Position numbers and translations under genes: made by a program | NCBI RefSeq assembly: GCF_005406215.1 | Contig: NZ_NXMA01000013.1 | Coordinates: 1 to 48,212 of the forward strand | Direction of reading: 5' to 3' | DNA: 48,212 nucleotides | Origin: Campylobacter aviculae | Lineage (GTDB): Bacteria > Campylobacterota > Campylobacteria > Campylobacterales > Campylobacteraceae | Part shown: in pieces, positions 1-7,369 of the stretch | How the letters are laid out: each line of letters starts with the position of its first letter | How positions within the stretch are numbered: position 1 is the stretch's first letter | Notes under the pieces: model-generated | Databases searched by the model: none | The model's input: the letters and a program-made list of their open reading frames with translations, nothing else | What the model was told of the DNA's origin: nothing

Positions 1-83
1 CTAATGAATCAGCTATCATTTCTAATACAGTTAGTGATATAGCTAATAATATCTTAGAAGATGTTAAGAAGAAAAAGTTTTAA
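1..83 (+). CDS. 3' end of an unidentified protein (partial)
   Basis: An open frame enters from the left edge and ends at TAA 81-83, giving a 26-residue tail that finishes in a lysine run (VKKKKF). The start lies outside the window. The tail is polar, with no recognisable motif. It belongs to the AT-rich accessory region and may be part of the locus that follows, but too little is visible to name it. It could also be a chance open frame. Confidence 0.4.
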   Translation, partial: NESAIISNTVSDIANNILEDVKKKKF

Positions 84-112
84 AGAACTTTTTCTTTAAA
101 TCATTATCTTTA

Positions 113-184
113 AATCATTAATGATTATTCTTCTTTAATAACTTTATTGGATAATTATCATTGAATAAATCTTTGATAATTATC
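113..184. repeat. cluster of short AT-rich palindromes in the gap after the partial gene
   Basis: The 190-base gap between the partial gene and the small membrane protein has a perfect 14-base palindrome (AATCATTAATGATT, 113-126). It also has two copies of the palindromic decamer GATAATTATC at 150-159 and 175-184, 25 bases apart. GATAAT/ATTATC units resemble pieces of Fur-type operators, but DNA this AT-rich makes such matches cheap. The 113-126 palindrome could instead be a weak hairpin behind the upstream gene. Confidence 0.3.
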
Positions 185-272
185 TTTTTCTATGATTATT
201 ATCCTAAAAAACAAATCAAGAAAATGCTAAAGATATTTAGAATATTTGTAAAAAATTTAATAAATCATAAAA

Positions 273-476
273 TTATTTATTTTTAGATTTTTCAATCAAC
301 CATACAATAGCTATCAATAACAATAAAATACCTGCAAAATTTAAAAATCCATATTTATTTGTGAAAAATACTATCAATATAAAAACAAGAAACAGTAATA
401 AAACAATTCCCCTAAAAATTCCCATTAGGATAAAACTAACCAAACTCACTATTAAAAATAAAATCACTGATAGCAT
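273..476 (-). CDS. small two-to-three-helix membrane protein, hypothetical
   Basis: This 67-residue protein is almost entirely hydrophobic: helices at about 2-33 and 45-61, a short polar turn (FTNKYGF) between them, and a basic C-terminus (EKSKNK). A near-perfect Shine-Dalgarno AAAGGAGG sits 5-6 bases before the ATG, which makes it a convincing real gene. It is divergent from the gene at 614 and shares its control region. No family was recognised. A role as an inner-membrane partner of the neighbouring membrane proteins is possible but is only inferred from position. Confidence 0.7.
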   Translation of the reverse strand: MLSVILFLIVSLVSFILMGIFRGIVLLLFLVFILIVFFTNKYGFLNFAGILLLLIAIVWLIEKSKNK

Positions 477-495
477 AAATCCTCCTTTGGTGAGT

Positions 496-583
496 ATTTT
501 AATAAAAAAATATGAAAGGTTATGTCGAAAAAATTAAAAATAAAAATTTCATGACATAACCTGTCGCGAGAGTATCTTATACT
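496..583. promoter_or_regulatory. divergent promoter pair with an identical box at both -35 positions
   Basis: Two exact 10-base inverted arms, AGGTTATGTC at 517-526 and GACATAACCT at 553-562, lie in the divergent gap. On the plus strand a TATACT -10 (578-583) lies 17 bases after CATAAC (555-560), which is inside the right arm. On the minus strand a TAAAAT -10 (complement of 496-501) lies 17 bases after CATAAC (complement of 519-524), inside the left arm. The same box therefore occupies the -35 position of both promoters. This suggests one regulator controlling both genes, possibly the WYL protein nearby (inference). Confidence 0.6.
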
Positions 584-613
584 TTCCTTGTAATTTTAAA
601 TTAAGGAGAAAAA

Positions 614-1204
614 ATGTTTAAAAAAATTATATTAGGTGGTATAGCTCTTGGCGCTACAGGATACGGGATAAAAAAGATCTATGAAATTTGTACAGAAGAT
701 AAGATCCAAAATACCGACTATGATCAAATTCTAAATGATGTCCAAAATTATGAAAAAGAAAAATTTGCTCATGACAATTCTTTAAAGTCGAATTCACAGC
801 TTGTAAATATTTTCAACAAAAATCAAGAATATCTACTTGGCACTAAAAATTATGATCAAGAAATCATGTGTTATGAATTTCAAATTTCAGACTTTGAATT
901 TAATGATGAAAATTTCAAACAAAATATAATACAACTTAGCAAACTTTTAGAAAAGAAAATGCCGCTTATAATATCTGATGTGATCGCTGGAGAATTTCAT
1001 CCTATTGAAAAAATTACAAAAATTTATCAAAGAGATTTTAATGATTTTAGCGAAGAAGAAAAAACAAATTTCAATCAAATTGTCAAGATAAACAATATCG
1101 TTTGCACTCTTATAAAAACTATAAAAGCGAGCAATTCTTATCCTGAATTTATGGATCAAGCGCTTAAAAGCTATATTGAAGATAAACTTAGAGGTCAACT
1201 ATAA
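614..1204 (+). CDS. membrane-anchored hypothetical protein, short paralogue of the protein at 1787
   Basis: This 196-residue protein starts with a glycine-rich hydrophobic anchor (ILGGIALGATGYGIKKIYE) followed by a soluble helical part. The anchor resembles the start of the 364-residue protein at 1787 (ILGGIAAAVGAFGAKKAYD). The later parts align by eye as well: FQISDFEFNDENF with VEIDDFAEDEFQF, and SEEEKTNFNQIVKINN with SQGEKEHLRFIVNLVK. It therefore looks like the same fold without the glycine-rich membrane core. AAGGAG precedes the ATG. The stop overlaps the next start by one base (TAATG), so the two are probably translationally coupled. Function unknown. Confidence 0.75.
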   Translation: MFKKIILGGIALGATGYGIKKIYEICTEDKIQNTDYDQILNDVQNYEKEKFAHDNSLKSNSQLVNIFNKNQEYLLGTKNYDQEIMCYEFQISDFEFNDENFKQNIIQLSKLLEKKMPLIISDVIAGEFHPIEKITKIYQRDFNDFSEEEKTNFNQIVKINNIVCTLIKTIKASNSYPEFMDQALKSYIEDKLRGQL

Positions 1205-1380
1205 TGATAAAACCCAAACTAAGATTAACAAAATGTTTAAAATGCAAAAAAACTTTTTTATCTCGCCCTAAAAGTGATGCTTTGGATGGAACAGAACGTT
1301 TTTGCCCAAATTGCAAAGGTGAAAAGAAAAATTGGTTGAATTTTTTGACCACCACTATCCTTAAATTAAAAAGAATATAG
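1204..1380 (+). CDS. small zinc-ribbon protein
   Basis: This 58-residue protein carries two CxxC pairs, CLKC at residues 11-14 and CPNC at 34-37, spaced as in a single zinc ribbon. The rest is basic and ends in a short hydrophobic/basic tail. Its ATG overlaps the stop of the preceding gene (TAATG), the usual mark of a coupled pair. Zinc ribbons of this size often act as protein- or nucleic-acid-binding partners, but nothing here gives the ligand. The coupling argues for a joint role with the 196-residue membrane protein. Confidence 0.7.
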   Translation: MIKPKLRLTKCLKCKKTFLSRPKSDALDGTERFCPNCKGEKKNWLNFLTTTILKLKRI

Positions 1381-1414
1381 TAATTTTAATTACTCATTAA
1401 ATATTTAAAATTTA

Positions 1415-1442
1415 TTGACATGGGGGGGGGATTGGGTAAAAT
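1415..1442 (+). promoter_or_regulatory. promoter with a G9 tract inside the -35/-10 spacer (candidate phase-variable switch)
   Basis: TTGACA (1415-1420), a perfect -35 consensus, is followed by a 16-base spacer and then TAAAAT (1437-1442), a good -10. Nine consecutive G (1422-1430) fill most of the spacer. Poly-G tracts are the standard contingency-locus element of Campylobacter. Here one added G would give the optimal 17-base spacing, and further changes would detune it. The promoter would drive the genes at 1489 and 1787. Slippage and its effect are inference; the elements and their spacing are read directly. Confidence 0.65.
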
Positions 1443-1488
1443 AACAAATTAATAAAAATAAATTTCAAAAAAAGAAGGGAGGAACCAA

Positions 1489-1785
1489 ATAAATACTTTT
1501 CCATGCACTGTTTGCGGAGCTTGTTGTAAAAGCATTAATGGTATAAAAGAATTGCAAAACTTTAACAAAAATGGAATTTGCGTTCATCTCAAAGAAGATA
1601 ATACCTGTGCGATTTACGATACAAGACCTATGATTTGTAAAATTGATGAAATCTATCAAAAATATTTTTCACAATATTATAAAAAAAATGACTTTTATAA
1701 TGAAAATATAAAAATATGCAATGAATTGCAAAAAAAATTTAAATTAAATAAAAAATTCAGAATTAAACTTATAAAGGAGATTTAA
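1489..1785 (+). CDS. YkgJ-type cysteine-cluster protein with an apparent ATA start
   Basis: The 98-residue protein begins PCTVCGACC at residues 4-12, the CxxCxxCC cluster typical of YkgJ-family (UPF0153) metal or Fe-S binding proteins. Further cysteines sit in GICVH, NTCAIY and MICK, completing the usual pattern with YDTRPMIC. A strong GGGAGG (1477-1482) ends six bases before codon ATA at 1489. No ATG, GTG or TTG lies in frame between the ribosome site and the cysteine cluster. The first alternative, TTG at 1552, would delete the cluster. Either ATA is used, giving weak initiation, or an ATG has mutated. The stop is one base from the next gene. Confidence 0.65.
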   Translation: MNTFPCTVCGACCKSINGIKELQNFNKNGICVHLKEDNTCAIYDTRPMICKIDEIYQKYFSQYYKKNDFYNENIKICNELQKKFKLNKKFRIKLIKEI

Positions 1786-1786
1786 C

Positions 1787-2881
1787 ATGCCAGTTCCATT
1801 TATTTTAGGAGGTATAGCTGCTGCGGTAGGTGCCTTTGGTGCAAAAAAAGCTTATGATGGATATAAAGCAAAAAGTGAGGCAGAGGATTTAAATAATGAA
1901 GCAGAGTCAATTTATGATCGTGCAAAAAATGAATTAGAGACATCAAGAAATCAAGCTCAATCATATCTAGAAAAACTTGGGGAAGCAAAAATTCATTTAC
2001 ATAAAAATTCTCTTAAAGATTTTATAGAAATTTTTTCAAAAATCAAAAATGTTGAAATTGATGATTTTGCAGAAGATGAATTTCAATTTAATATTAAAGA
2101 ATTTATAAAAACATTGGATTCAAACTGTATTGAATTCAGTAAATTAGTTGGAGGAGGTATTGCATCCTTAGGAGCTGGAGCATTAGCAGGTATTGGTGCT
2201 TATAGTAGTGTAGGATTTTTAGCAACGGCATCTACTGGAACTGCAATAGCATCATTAAGTGGTGCAGCAGCTACAAATGCCACCTTAGCTTGGCTTGGAG
2301 GAGGTAGCATTGCTGCAGGTGGCTTTGGAATGAGCGTTGGAACGGCTATATTAGGTGGTATAGTGGCTGCACCGGTTTTAGCTGTAGGAGGATTCTTGTA
2401 TTCCAAAGCTGGAGAGGAAGCCCTCTATAATGCCGAAAGTAATCTCATGAAAGCAAGAGCTTTAGCTAAAGAATTTGAAACCGCACAAATAATTACCGAT
2501 GCAATTGCAAAAATTGTAGCACAATCTTTGAATGTTATTGAAAAAATAGATTCTCTTCTTTGTAAAGAGCTACAAACACTAAAACTCATGGTTATTAAAG
2601 AAAATGATTATACAAAATATTCACAAGGAGAAAAGGAGCATTTGCGCTTTATTGTTAATCTTGTTAAAACATTAACAGGAATTTGCAGAGTTAATGTTTT
2701 AACCGATAATGGAATTGTAAATGAGGAATTTAAAAAAGCAATTGAATTTGCACAAAACCAAACAAATAAAATTATAAATTATGAAGATGCAAATGAAGAA
2801 AATCGAGAACCACATAGCAATCAAGAGAAAAACCCATGGCTGGAATATAGTTTTATAAATAACAAAAATGGTGAGCAATAA
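1787..2881 (+). CDS. glycine-rich membrane-hairpin protein, widespread uncharacterised family
   Basis: This 364-residue protein has a hydrophobic N-terminal anchor (residues 4-19) and a coiled-coil-like stretch (about 28-68). An acidic linker ends in SKLVGGG, and then comes a long glycine/alanine-rich hydrophobic core (about 121-205) with AATNATLAWLGGG. A helical C-terminal domain (about 215-340) and a polar tail follow. The core pattern occurs in many uncharacterised bacterial proteins of about 300 residues, known here from memory. The core resembles membrane-inserting or pore-forming hairpins, so a membrane effector role is possible (inference). AAAGGAG precedes the ATG. It sits one base after the cysteine-cluster gene. 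Confidence 0.75.
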   Translation: MPVPFILGGIAAAVGAFGAKKAYDGYKAKSEAEDLNNEAESIYDRAKNELETSRNQAQSYLEKLGEAKIHLHKNSLKDFIEIFSKIKNVEIDDFAEDEFQFNIKEFIKTLDSNCIEFSKLVGGGIASLGAGALAGIGAYSSVGFLATASTGTAIASLSGAAATNATLAWLGGGSIAAGGFGMSVGTAILGGIVAAPVLAVGGFLYSKAGEEALYNAESNLMKARALAKEFETAQIITDAIAKIVAQSLNVIEKIDSLLCKELQTLKLMVIKENDYTKYSQGEKEHLRFIVNLVKTLTGICRVNVLTDNGIVNEEFKKAIEFAQNQTNKIINYEDANEENREPHSNQEKNPWLEYSFINNKNGEQ

Positions 2882-2918
2882 AAACCTAAAGAAGAAAAAA
2901 TCAACAAAATCATTTAAA

Positions 2919-2942
2919 TAAAGATGGCAAAAGCCATCTTTA
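2919..2942 (+). terminator. 10-bp hairpin with AAAA loop between two accessory genes
   Basis: TAAAGATGGC (2919-2928), loop AAAA, GCCATCTTTA (2933-2942) form a perfect ten-pair stem. No U-run follows, only TTTAAATG, so it is not a textbook terminator. It ends a few bases before the AAGGA ribosome site of the 2959 gene. It could partly terminate, stabilise the upstream message, or limit translation of the large downstream gene. Confidence 0.5.
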
Positions 2943-2958
2943 AATGTAAGGAATTTTA

Positions 2959-4596
2959 ATGAATAGAGAAACTTTATTTAACGAATTTTTAGATGAATTG
3001 GGCTCTCAAAGTTTAGCTAGATTTGGTCTTAATATTTTTAATAACTCATACGGAGCTTTAGTAGAAAGCGGAAAGCTTACAACAAATATATTCAAAGAAG
3101 CAAAACAACATGGAAAAAATCCCAATGGATTTGGACAATTATTTGAAACAATACATGTTGGAAAACAAAATATACAAAATGTTAAAAATAAAACTGGAGT
3201 TTATACTTTTACTACAGATGAATTGGCAGCAATAAATCGAGTTTATAAAGGTGAAAAATTTGACACTTTAAATGAAGAAAAAACAAAAACTATTACAGCA
3301 AATTATTCTGAAAAAGAAATGAAAAAAATTATAAACAACCCAAATTTAAAAGGCCTTATGAAAACCAATCATCCAATAGCAGATACTGTTAGCATAGATA
3401 AAAATGGTAAAATTATCGAATTATCACAATTAAAAGCTATTAGCGGTAGTATTTTTTCCAAAGAACAAGATAGATATTTCGATGCAATAGAAAAAGTTAA
3501 ATTAACATCTGTTACTGTAGATGAAGAAACTTACAATAAAGCAAAATTGGATATAAAAAAATTAGAAGAAAAAATTAAAATTGCCCCTGAAGAAAAAAAA
3601 GAGATATTGAAAGAACGGTTGCAAGAAAAACAAAAGAAATTTAATTATCTTAAAAAAAATGGAAATAATCATACAAATCCTCAACAGGCTGTGAATAATG
3701 TTATAAAGATACAAATAGGGGAATCTATTGAAAATATATATATGACAGGAGGCAGCGATGCAATTATTGTGGCACTAAGCACATTCGCAAGCGGTGTCAT
3801 CTACGAAATGCGCTCTGAATTTATAGATAAAAATCATGAAGATATTAAAATTAGAATAGAAAGAATATTAAAAGCTGTTTTAAAAAATTCTTCAGAAGCC
3901 TTTACTAGAGGGGCTAGTTTTGGAATTGTAGATAGTTTAGTTGTTATTGTTAGTCAATTGTTATCCAAAATAGGAGGACATCTTAAAAATTTATGGGGTA
4001 ATTTAAGAAAATCAGTTAAGTCAATATGGAATGCTATTTGTGATTTTATATCGGGAAAAATCAAAAGCAAAAAAGAGCTTATTAAAATCATATTAAAATC
4101 CTTATTTTCTTCTATAATTGTAGCTTTTGGAGTTATACTAGAAGAGAAAATATTTTCATTTCTCAGCCCTATTTTAACCCCATTGGTAGCATCACCATTA
4201 TCTATTGCTATCTCGATATTTGTTTGCTCTTTTGGAGTAATTGCATTTTCTCATACTATTGATTTAACACTAGATGCATTTTTTGGAATTTGTGCTGCAG
4301 CTGAAATGGCAAAAAAAAGAAAAGAAGAAATTCAAAAAATATATAATGATATTATGCCGAAAATGTTAGAAAATCAAGAAAAACTTAAAAATTTTACAAA
4401 TAACTATCTCTATAAATTAAAAATCAACGAAGAAACAAATTTTAATGGCATATGCAAATCAATGGAAAAAGATGACTATGTTTTAGCCAATCAATACATC
4501 ATTGCTTTTGCACAAGAATTTGAGATAAAAGGGCTTTTTACAGCACAAAAAGAATTTGATAACTTTATGCTAGATAACAAAACTTTAAAAATTTGA
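2959..4596 (+). CDS. large membrane protein with a possible Mrr-like (E-D-QxK) nuclease domain
   Basis: 545 residues. The N-terminal half is soluble. GFGQLFETIHVGKQN (57-71) and IADTVSIDKNGKIIELSQLK (140-159) give E63, D142 and Q157-x-K159. That order matches PD-(D/E)xK enzymes of the Mrr type, where QxK replaces (D/E)xK. A lysine/glutamate-rich coiled coil (about 193-232) follows. Hydrophobic segments lie at about 266-283, 320-337, 376-395 and 402-433, and the C-terminus is helical. This layout recalls uncharacterised proteins with a QxK segment before glycine-rich membrane helices. The nuclease call rests on a motif read by eye, so it is tentative. AAGGAATTTTA precedes the ATG. Confidence 0.6.
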   Translation: MNRETLFNEFLDELGSQSLARFGLNIFNNSYGALVESGKLTTNIFKEAKQHGKNPNGFGQLFETIHVGKQNIQNVKNKTGVYTFTTDELAAINRVYKGEKFDTLNEEKTKTITANYSEKEMKKIINNPNLKGLMKTNHPIADTVSIDKNGKIIELSQLKAISGSIFSKEQDRYFDAIEKVKLTSVTVDEETYNKAKLDIKKLEEKIKIAPEEKKEILKERLQEKQKKFNYLKKNGNNHTNPQQAVNNVIKIQIGESIENIYMTGGSDAIIVALSTFASGVIYEMRSEFIDKNHEDIKIRIERILKAVLKNSSEAFTRGASFGIVDSLVVIVSQLLSKIGGHLKNLWGNLRKSVKSIWNAICDFISGKIKSKKELIKIILKSLFSSIIVAFGVILEEKIFSFLSPILTPLVASPLSIAISIFVCSFGVIAFSHTIDLTLDAFFGICAAAEMAKKRKEEIQKIYNDIMPKMLENQEKLKNFTNNYLYKLKINEETNFNGICKSMEKDDYVLANQYIIAFAQEFEIKGLFTAQKEFDNFMLDNKTLKI

Positions 4597-4728
4597 AGGA
4601 AAATTATGAAAATGCTTATTTAATTTTAACATAAAAATATCCAAGCTAAAAAATACCAAGATTATGAAAATAAAAAACTGAATATTTATCACAATTTAAC
4701 AAAATTATAACATTTGGGAAAAATGATC

Positions 4729-5592
4729 ATGAAAGAGCACGACAAATTAGCCATTCGTTTGGCACAAATTTTATGCAAATTTAACGATGGGGAAAGATTG
4801 AGTATAGAAGAGCTTGCACAAGAATTTAATGTCGATGCAAGAACTATACAAAGAGACTTAAACGAAAGACTCTCCTTTATGCCCATTCAAAAAGAAAATG
4901 GAAAATACTTTCTTGAATCTTTTGCCTTGGGACAATTAAGCTTTAAAGACATACAAAATTTTGCTTCTTTAAGTGGTATTAGCGAACTTTATCCGACTCT
5001 AGATCAACATTTTATTACGGATTTGTTAAGCCAAAAGATTAATAATGTTTTAGTGGTAAAAAATGAAGGTTTTCAAAAAATAGATCATAACACCTTTGAG
5101 AATATAGCAGCAGCTATACTCAATCACAATATTTTATATTTTAACTATAAAGAAAAGAAACGCGAAGTAAATCCTTATAAACTTGTCAATTATAAAGGAA
5201 TTTGGTATCTTTTGGCAGATGAAAACCACAAACTCAAACATTTTAATTTTAGCAAAATCATCAATCTAAACATCAGTGATAAGAAATTTCAGCCCGATGA
5301 AAATTTAAAAGAACTCATCAATCAAGGTAAAAATATTTGGCTAGAAGAAAAAATAGAAGTAATTTTAGAGCTAGATAAAAACGCTAAAGAGTATTTTTTC
5401 AGAAAAAAGGTTTTAAGTAATTACAAAATCATAGATGAAAATGAAAAATCTTATATTTTAAATGCAAAAATTTCTTATGATGATGAAATTTTAAATTTGG
5501 TCAAACAATGGATCCCTTATATAAAAATCATCTCTCCTATAAAATTAAAAACCAAACTTGAAAATATTTTAAAGGCATATTTAAAAAAATAA
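4729..5592 (+). CDS. WYL-domain transcriptional regulator (HTH-WYL)
   Basis: About 287 residues. An N-terminal winged helix-turn-helix of the DeoR/HTH_11 type (RLSIEELAQEFNVDARTIQR) precedes a WYL domain with VNPYKLVNYKGIWYLLADE and a C-terminal WCX-like extension. WYL regulators bind small ligands or nucleic acids, and several control phage-defence islands (BrxR/CapW type). In-frame starts exist at TTG 4714, ATG 4723 and ATG 4729; 4729 has the best spacing from GGGA (4716-4719). It lies downstream of the membrane-protein cluster and converges on the DUF2779 gene with ten bases between stops. Its target is unknown; the divergent -35 boxes at 517-562 are a candidate. Confidence 0.85.
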   Translation: MKEHDKLAIRLAQILCKFNDGERLSIEELAQEFNVDARTIQRDLNERLSFMPIQKENGKYFLESFALGQLSFKDIQNFASLSGISELYPTLDQHFITDLLSQKINNVLVVKNEGFQKIDHNTFENIAAAILNHNILYFNYKEKKREVNPYKLVNYKGIWYLLADENHKLKHFNFSKIINLNISDKKFQPDENLKELINQGKNIWLEEKIEVILELDKNAKEYFFRKKVLSNYKIIDENEKSYILNAKISYDDEILNLVKQWIPYIKIISPIKLKTKLENILKAYLKK

Positions 5593-5602
5593 ATTTAAAA
5601 TC

Positions 5603-7097
5603 TTATTTTGCAACCTCTTCTAAATGCTGTAAAATTTTTACCATTGCTAAAGTATCAAGTTTGCAATACTCAAGCAAAGCTTTTCGGTATTGATTTTGAG
5701 TTAATTCATCCATATTTTTCATCAATTCAAAGCTCTGCATTGCTTCGCCTCCATTGTGGATTAAAGACAAATTTTTATAAGCTTGTTCCATTTGCGGAAT
5801 TAAAGCGGGTAAAACCATTTTTATAGAATAACTCCCTTGCATTTTATAATGATAATAATCTTTATTTTGAAAAGGTATCATCAAGTCTTTAATATTGCTT
5901 TCTATATTTAATAAATGCTCCCTAAATTCAGGATACAAATCCGCTAATTTTCTTATAACTCCTTTTTCAAAACTTGCATTATAAGCAAGAACACATACAT
6001 CTTTTGGTATATAAGCGATCAAATTTTTAACCAACTGCTCCCTAGGATCGACCCCACATTGAGATAAAAATTCCCTATGCTCTAATTTATCCTTATTATC
6101 AATAATGTAAAGAAAATTGAAAAGGAATTTGCTCATATGGTCTAACCACTTTAAATTCTGGGATAGCTTGAGAAAAAGTTTCAAAGTCCAAATGATACAC
6201 AGGATAGCTTAGCGTCGCTAAAAAAGCTTTGATTTTATCTTTATTTATGATGATTTCTTGATTTAAACAAGCTTTGATTTGAATTTGTTGCTGTGCATTA
6301 AACATAGATAAATCTTTAATATCTGAAAAATTAATAATATTTTGCCTGTAAAGATTAAATTTCTTATCTTGATTTAATCTTGCGATATTAAAAATATTTT
6401 CATGATGGCACAAATTTCTTTGTTTATCCCAGCAATAAGTATAAGCATCGCATTCATAAGGATGAAAACATTGTTTTCCTATATCGATATTAGGTTCCTC
6501 TTCCAAGGCTAGTGCTTGTTCAAAATCGATCAAATTTTGTTCCACTTGTCTTTGTTTAGATACAACCTGCTGCGTAATATCATCCACGATAAAAAACTCA
6601 TCCAAATTAAGCTCATCTTCTCTAATATAATTTTTATTGATATAAATTAAATTAACCTGATTAACACTATAGCCTAAATTTGATAAAACATAATATTGCA
6701 AAGCACAATCATCCAAATAAACATCTTTTAAAGAAGTAGAGCTTTTTACCTCATTGATAATCAATCCTGATTTTGTATTTTGCAAGATATCCACCATGGC
6801 TACAATGCCTCTATAAGAAAAAGTGGCCTCGTATATTATTTCTTGATCTTGATCAATCAAATCCTTAGTAAGCTGACATTTTTCCTCAAAAGTACTGTTT
6901 TGAAATTCTATTTTCACACCCTTTGAAAATAAACCATAAGCCAGCTCACCTACTTTATCCCCTGTGCTAAATTTAGTCAAAACATTGTCATCTGGCGTAT
7001 CCAAAACTTCACTTTTGTGGGTTTTAAGCCATAAGGATTTCACGCATTGCAAGGCTCTTATGTATCTTGACTTTGATAAAAATATGCTTTGTTTCAT
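5603..7097 (-). pseudogene. DUF2779 protein: Cas4/RecB-like nuclease fused to a DnaQ-like exonuclease, broken by a frameshift
   Basis: The first part (6099-7097) has an N-terminal cysteine (ALQCVKSLWL), a RecB-type motif (MVDIL ... INEVKSST ... QYYVL) and three cysteines in CFHPYECDAYTYC. Together these resemble the four-Cys Fe-S nuclease of Cas4 and AddB. It ends with the DEDD exonuclease motif I (HLDFETF). The frame stops at TGA 6099-6101. The adjoining frame continues with exo motifs II (AYNASFEK) and III (YCKLDTLAMV). A net shift of one base (two-base loss or one-base gain) near CATTATTGATAAT separates the halves. No homopolymer is at the break, so it looks like decay rather than phase variation. 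A programmed shift or a read error is possible. Confidence 0.75.
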
Positions 7098-7369
7098 CTT
7101 GTTTATAACTCACATCTCCTTGTATTTATGAGTTTTAATTGTGCCAGATAACTTCTTACTGTTAGTGATTACTACTCTTTTGCTATAAAGAATTTTAACG
7201 CCAAAAGATCTATTATAAAAAGTTGTACGCTTATTTTAAAATCCATAGCAAACAATCTATTTTTACATTTTTTATTAATTTTCACATCAAAAAAGCTATT
7301 AAAGATTTTCATGCGTCAATATTTTATATTTTTGTTAAATTGATGTAAATTATTCTAAATATTGCAAAA

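Noticed and set aside
90-121. direct repeats of CTTTAAATCATTA as a CRISPR or iteron array
   Set aside because: Only two short AT-rich copies, with no regular spacers and no cas or rep gene.
90-184. Fur box reading of GATAATTATC repeats
   Set aside because: Only two palindromic decamers in extremely AT-rich DNA and no iron gene nearby; kept as a repeat only.
947-1198. 83-aa minus-strand frame opposite the 196-aa gene
   Set aside because: Antisense shadow with biased composition and no ribosome site.
2200-2406. 68-aa Pro/Ala-rich minus-strand frame
   Set aside because: Antisense of the glycine/alanine-rich core of the 364-aa protein; GGA/GCA codons read backwards give Pro and Cys/Ala.
4714-4728. 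TTG start giving five extra residues on the WYL regulator
   Set aside because: No ribosome site before TTG 4714; GGGA 4716-4719 fits the ATG at 4729.
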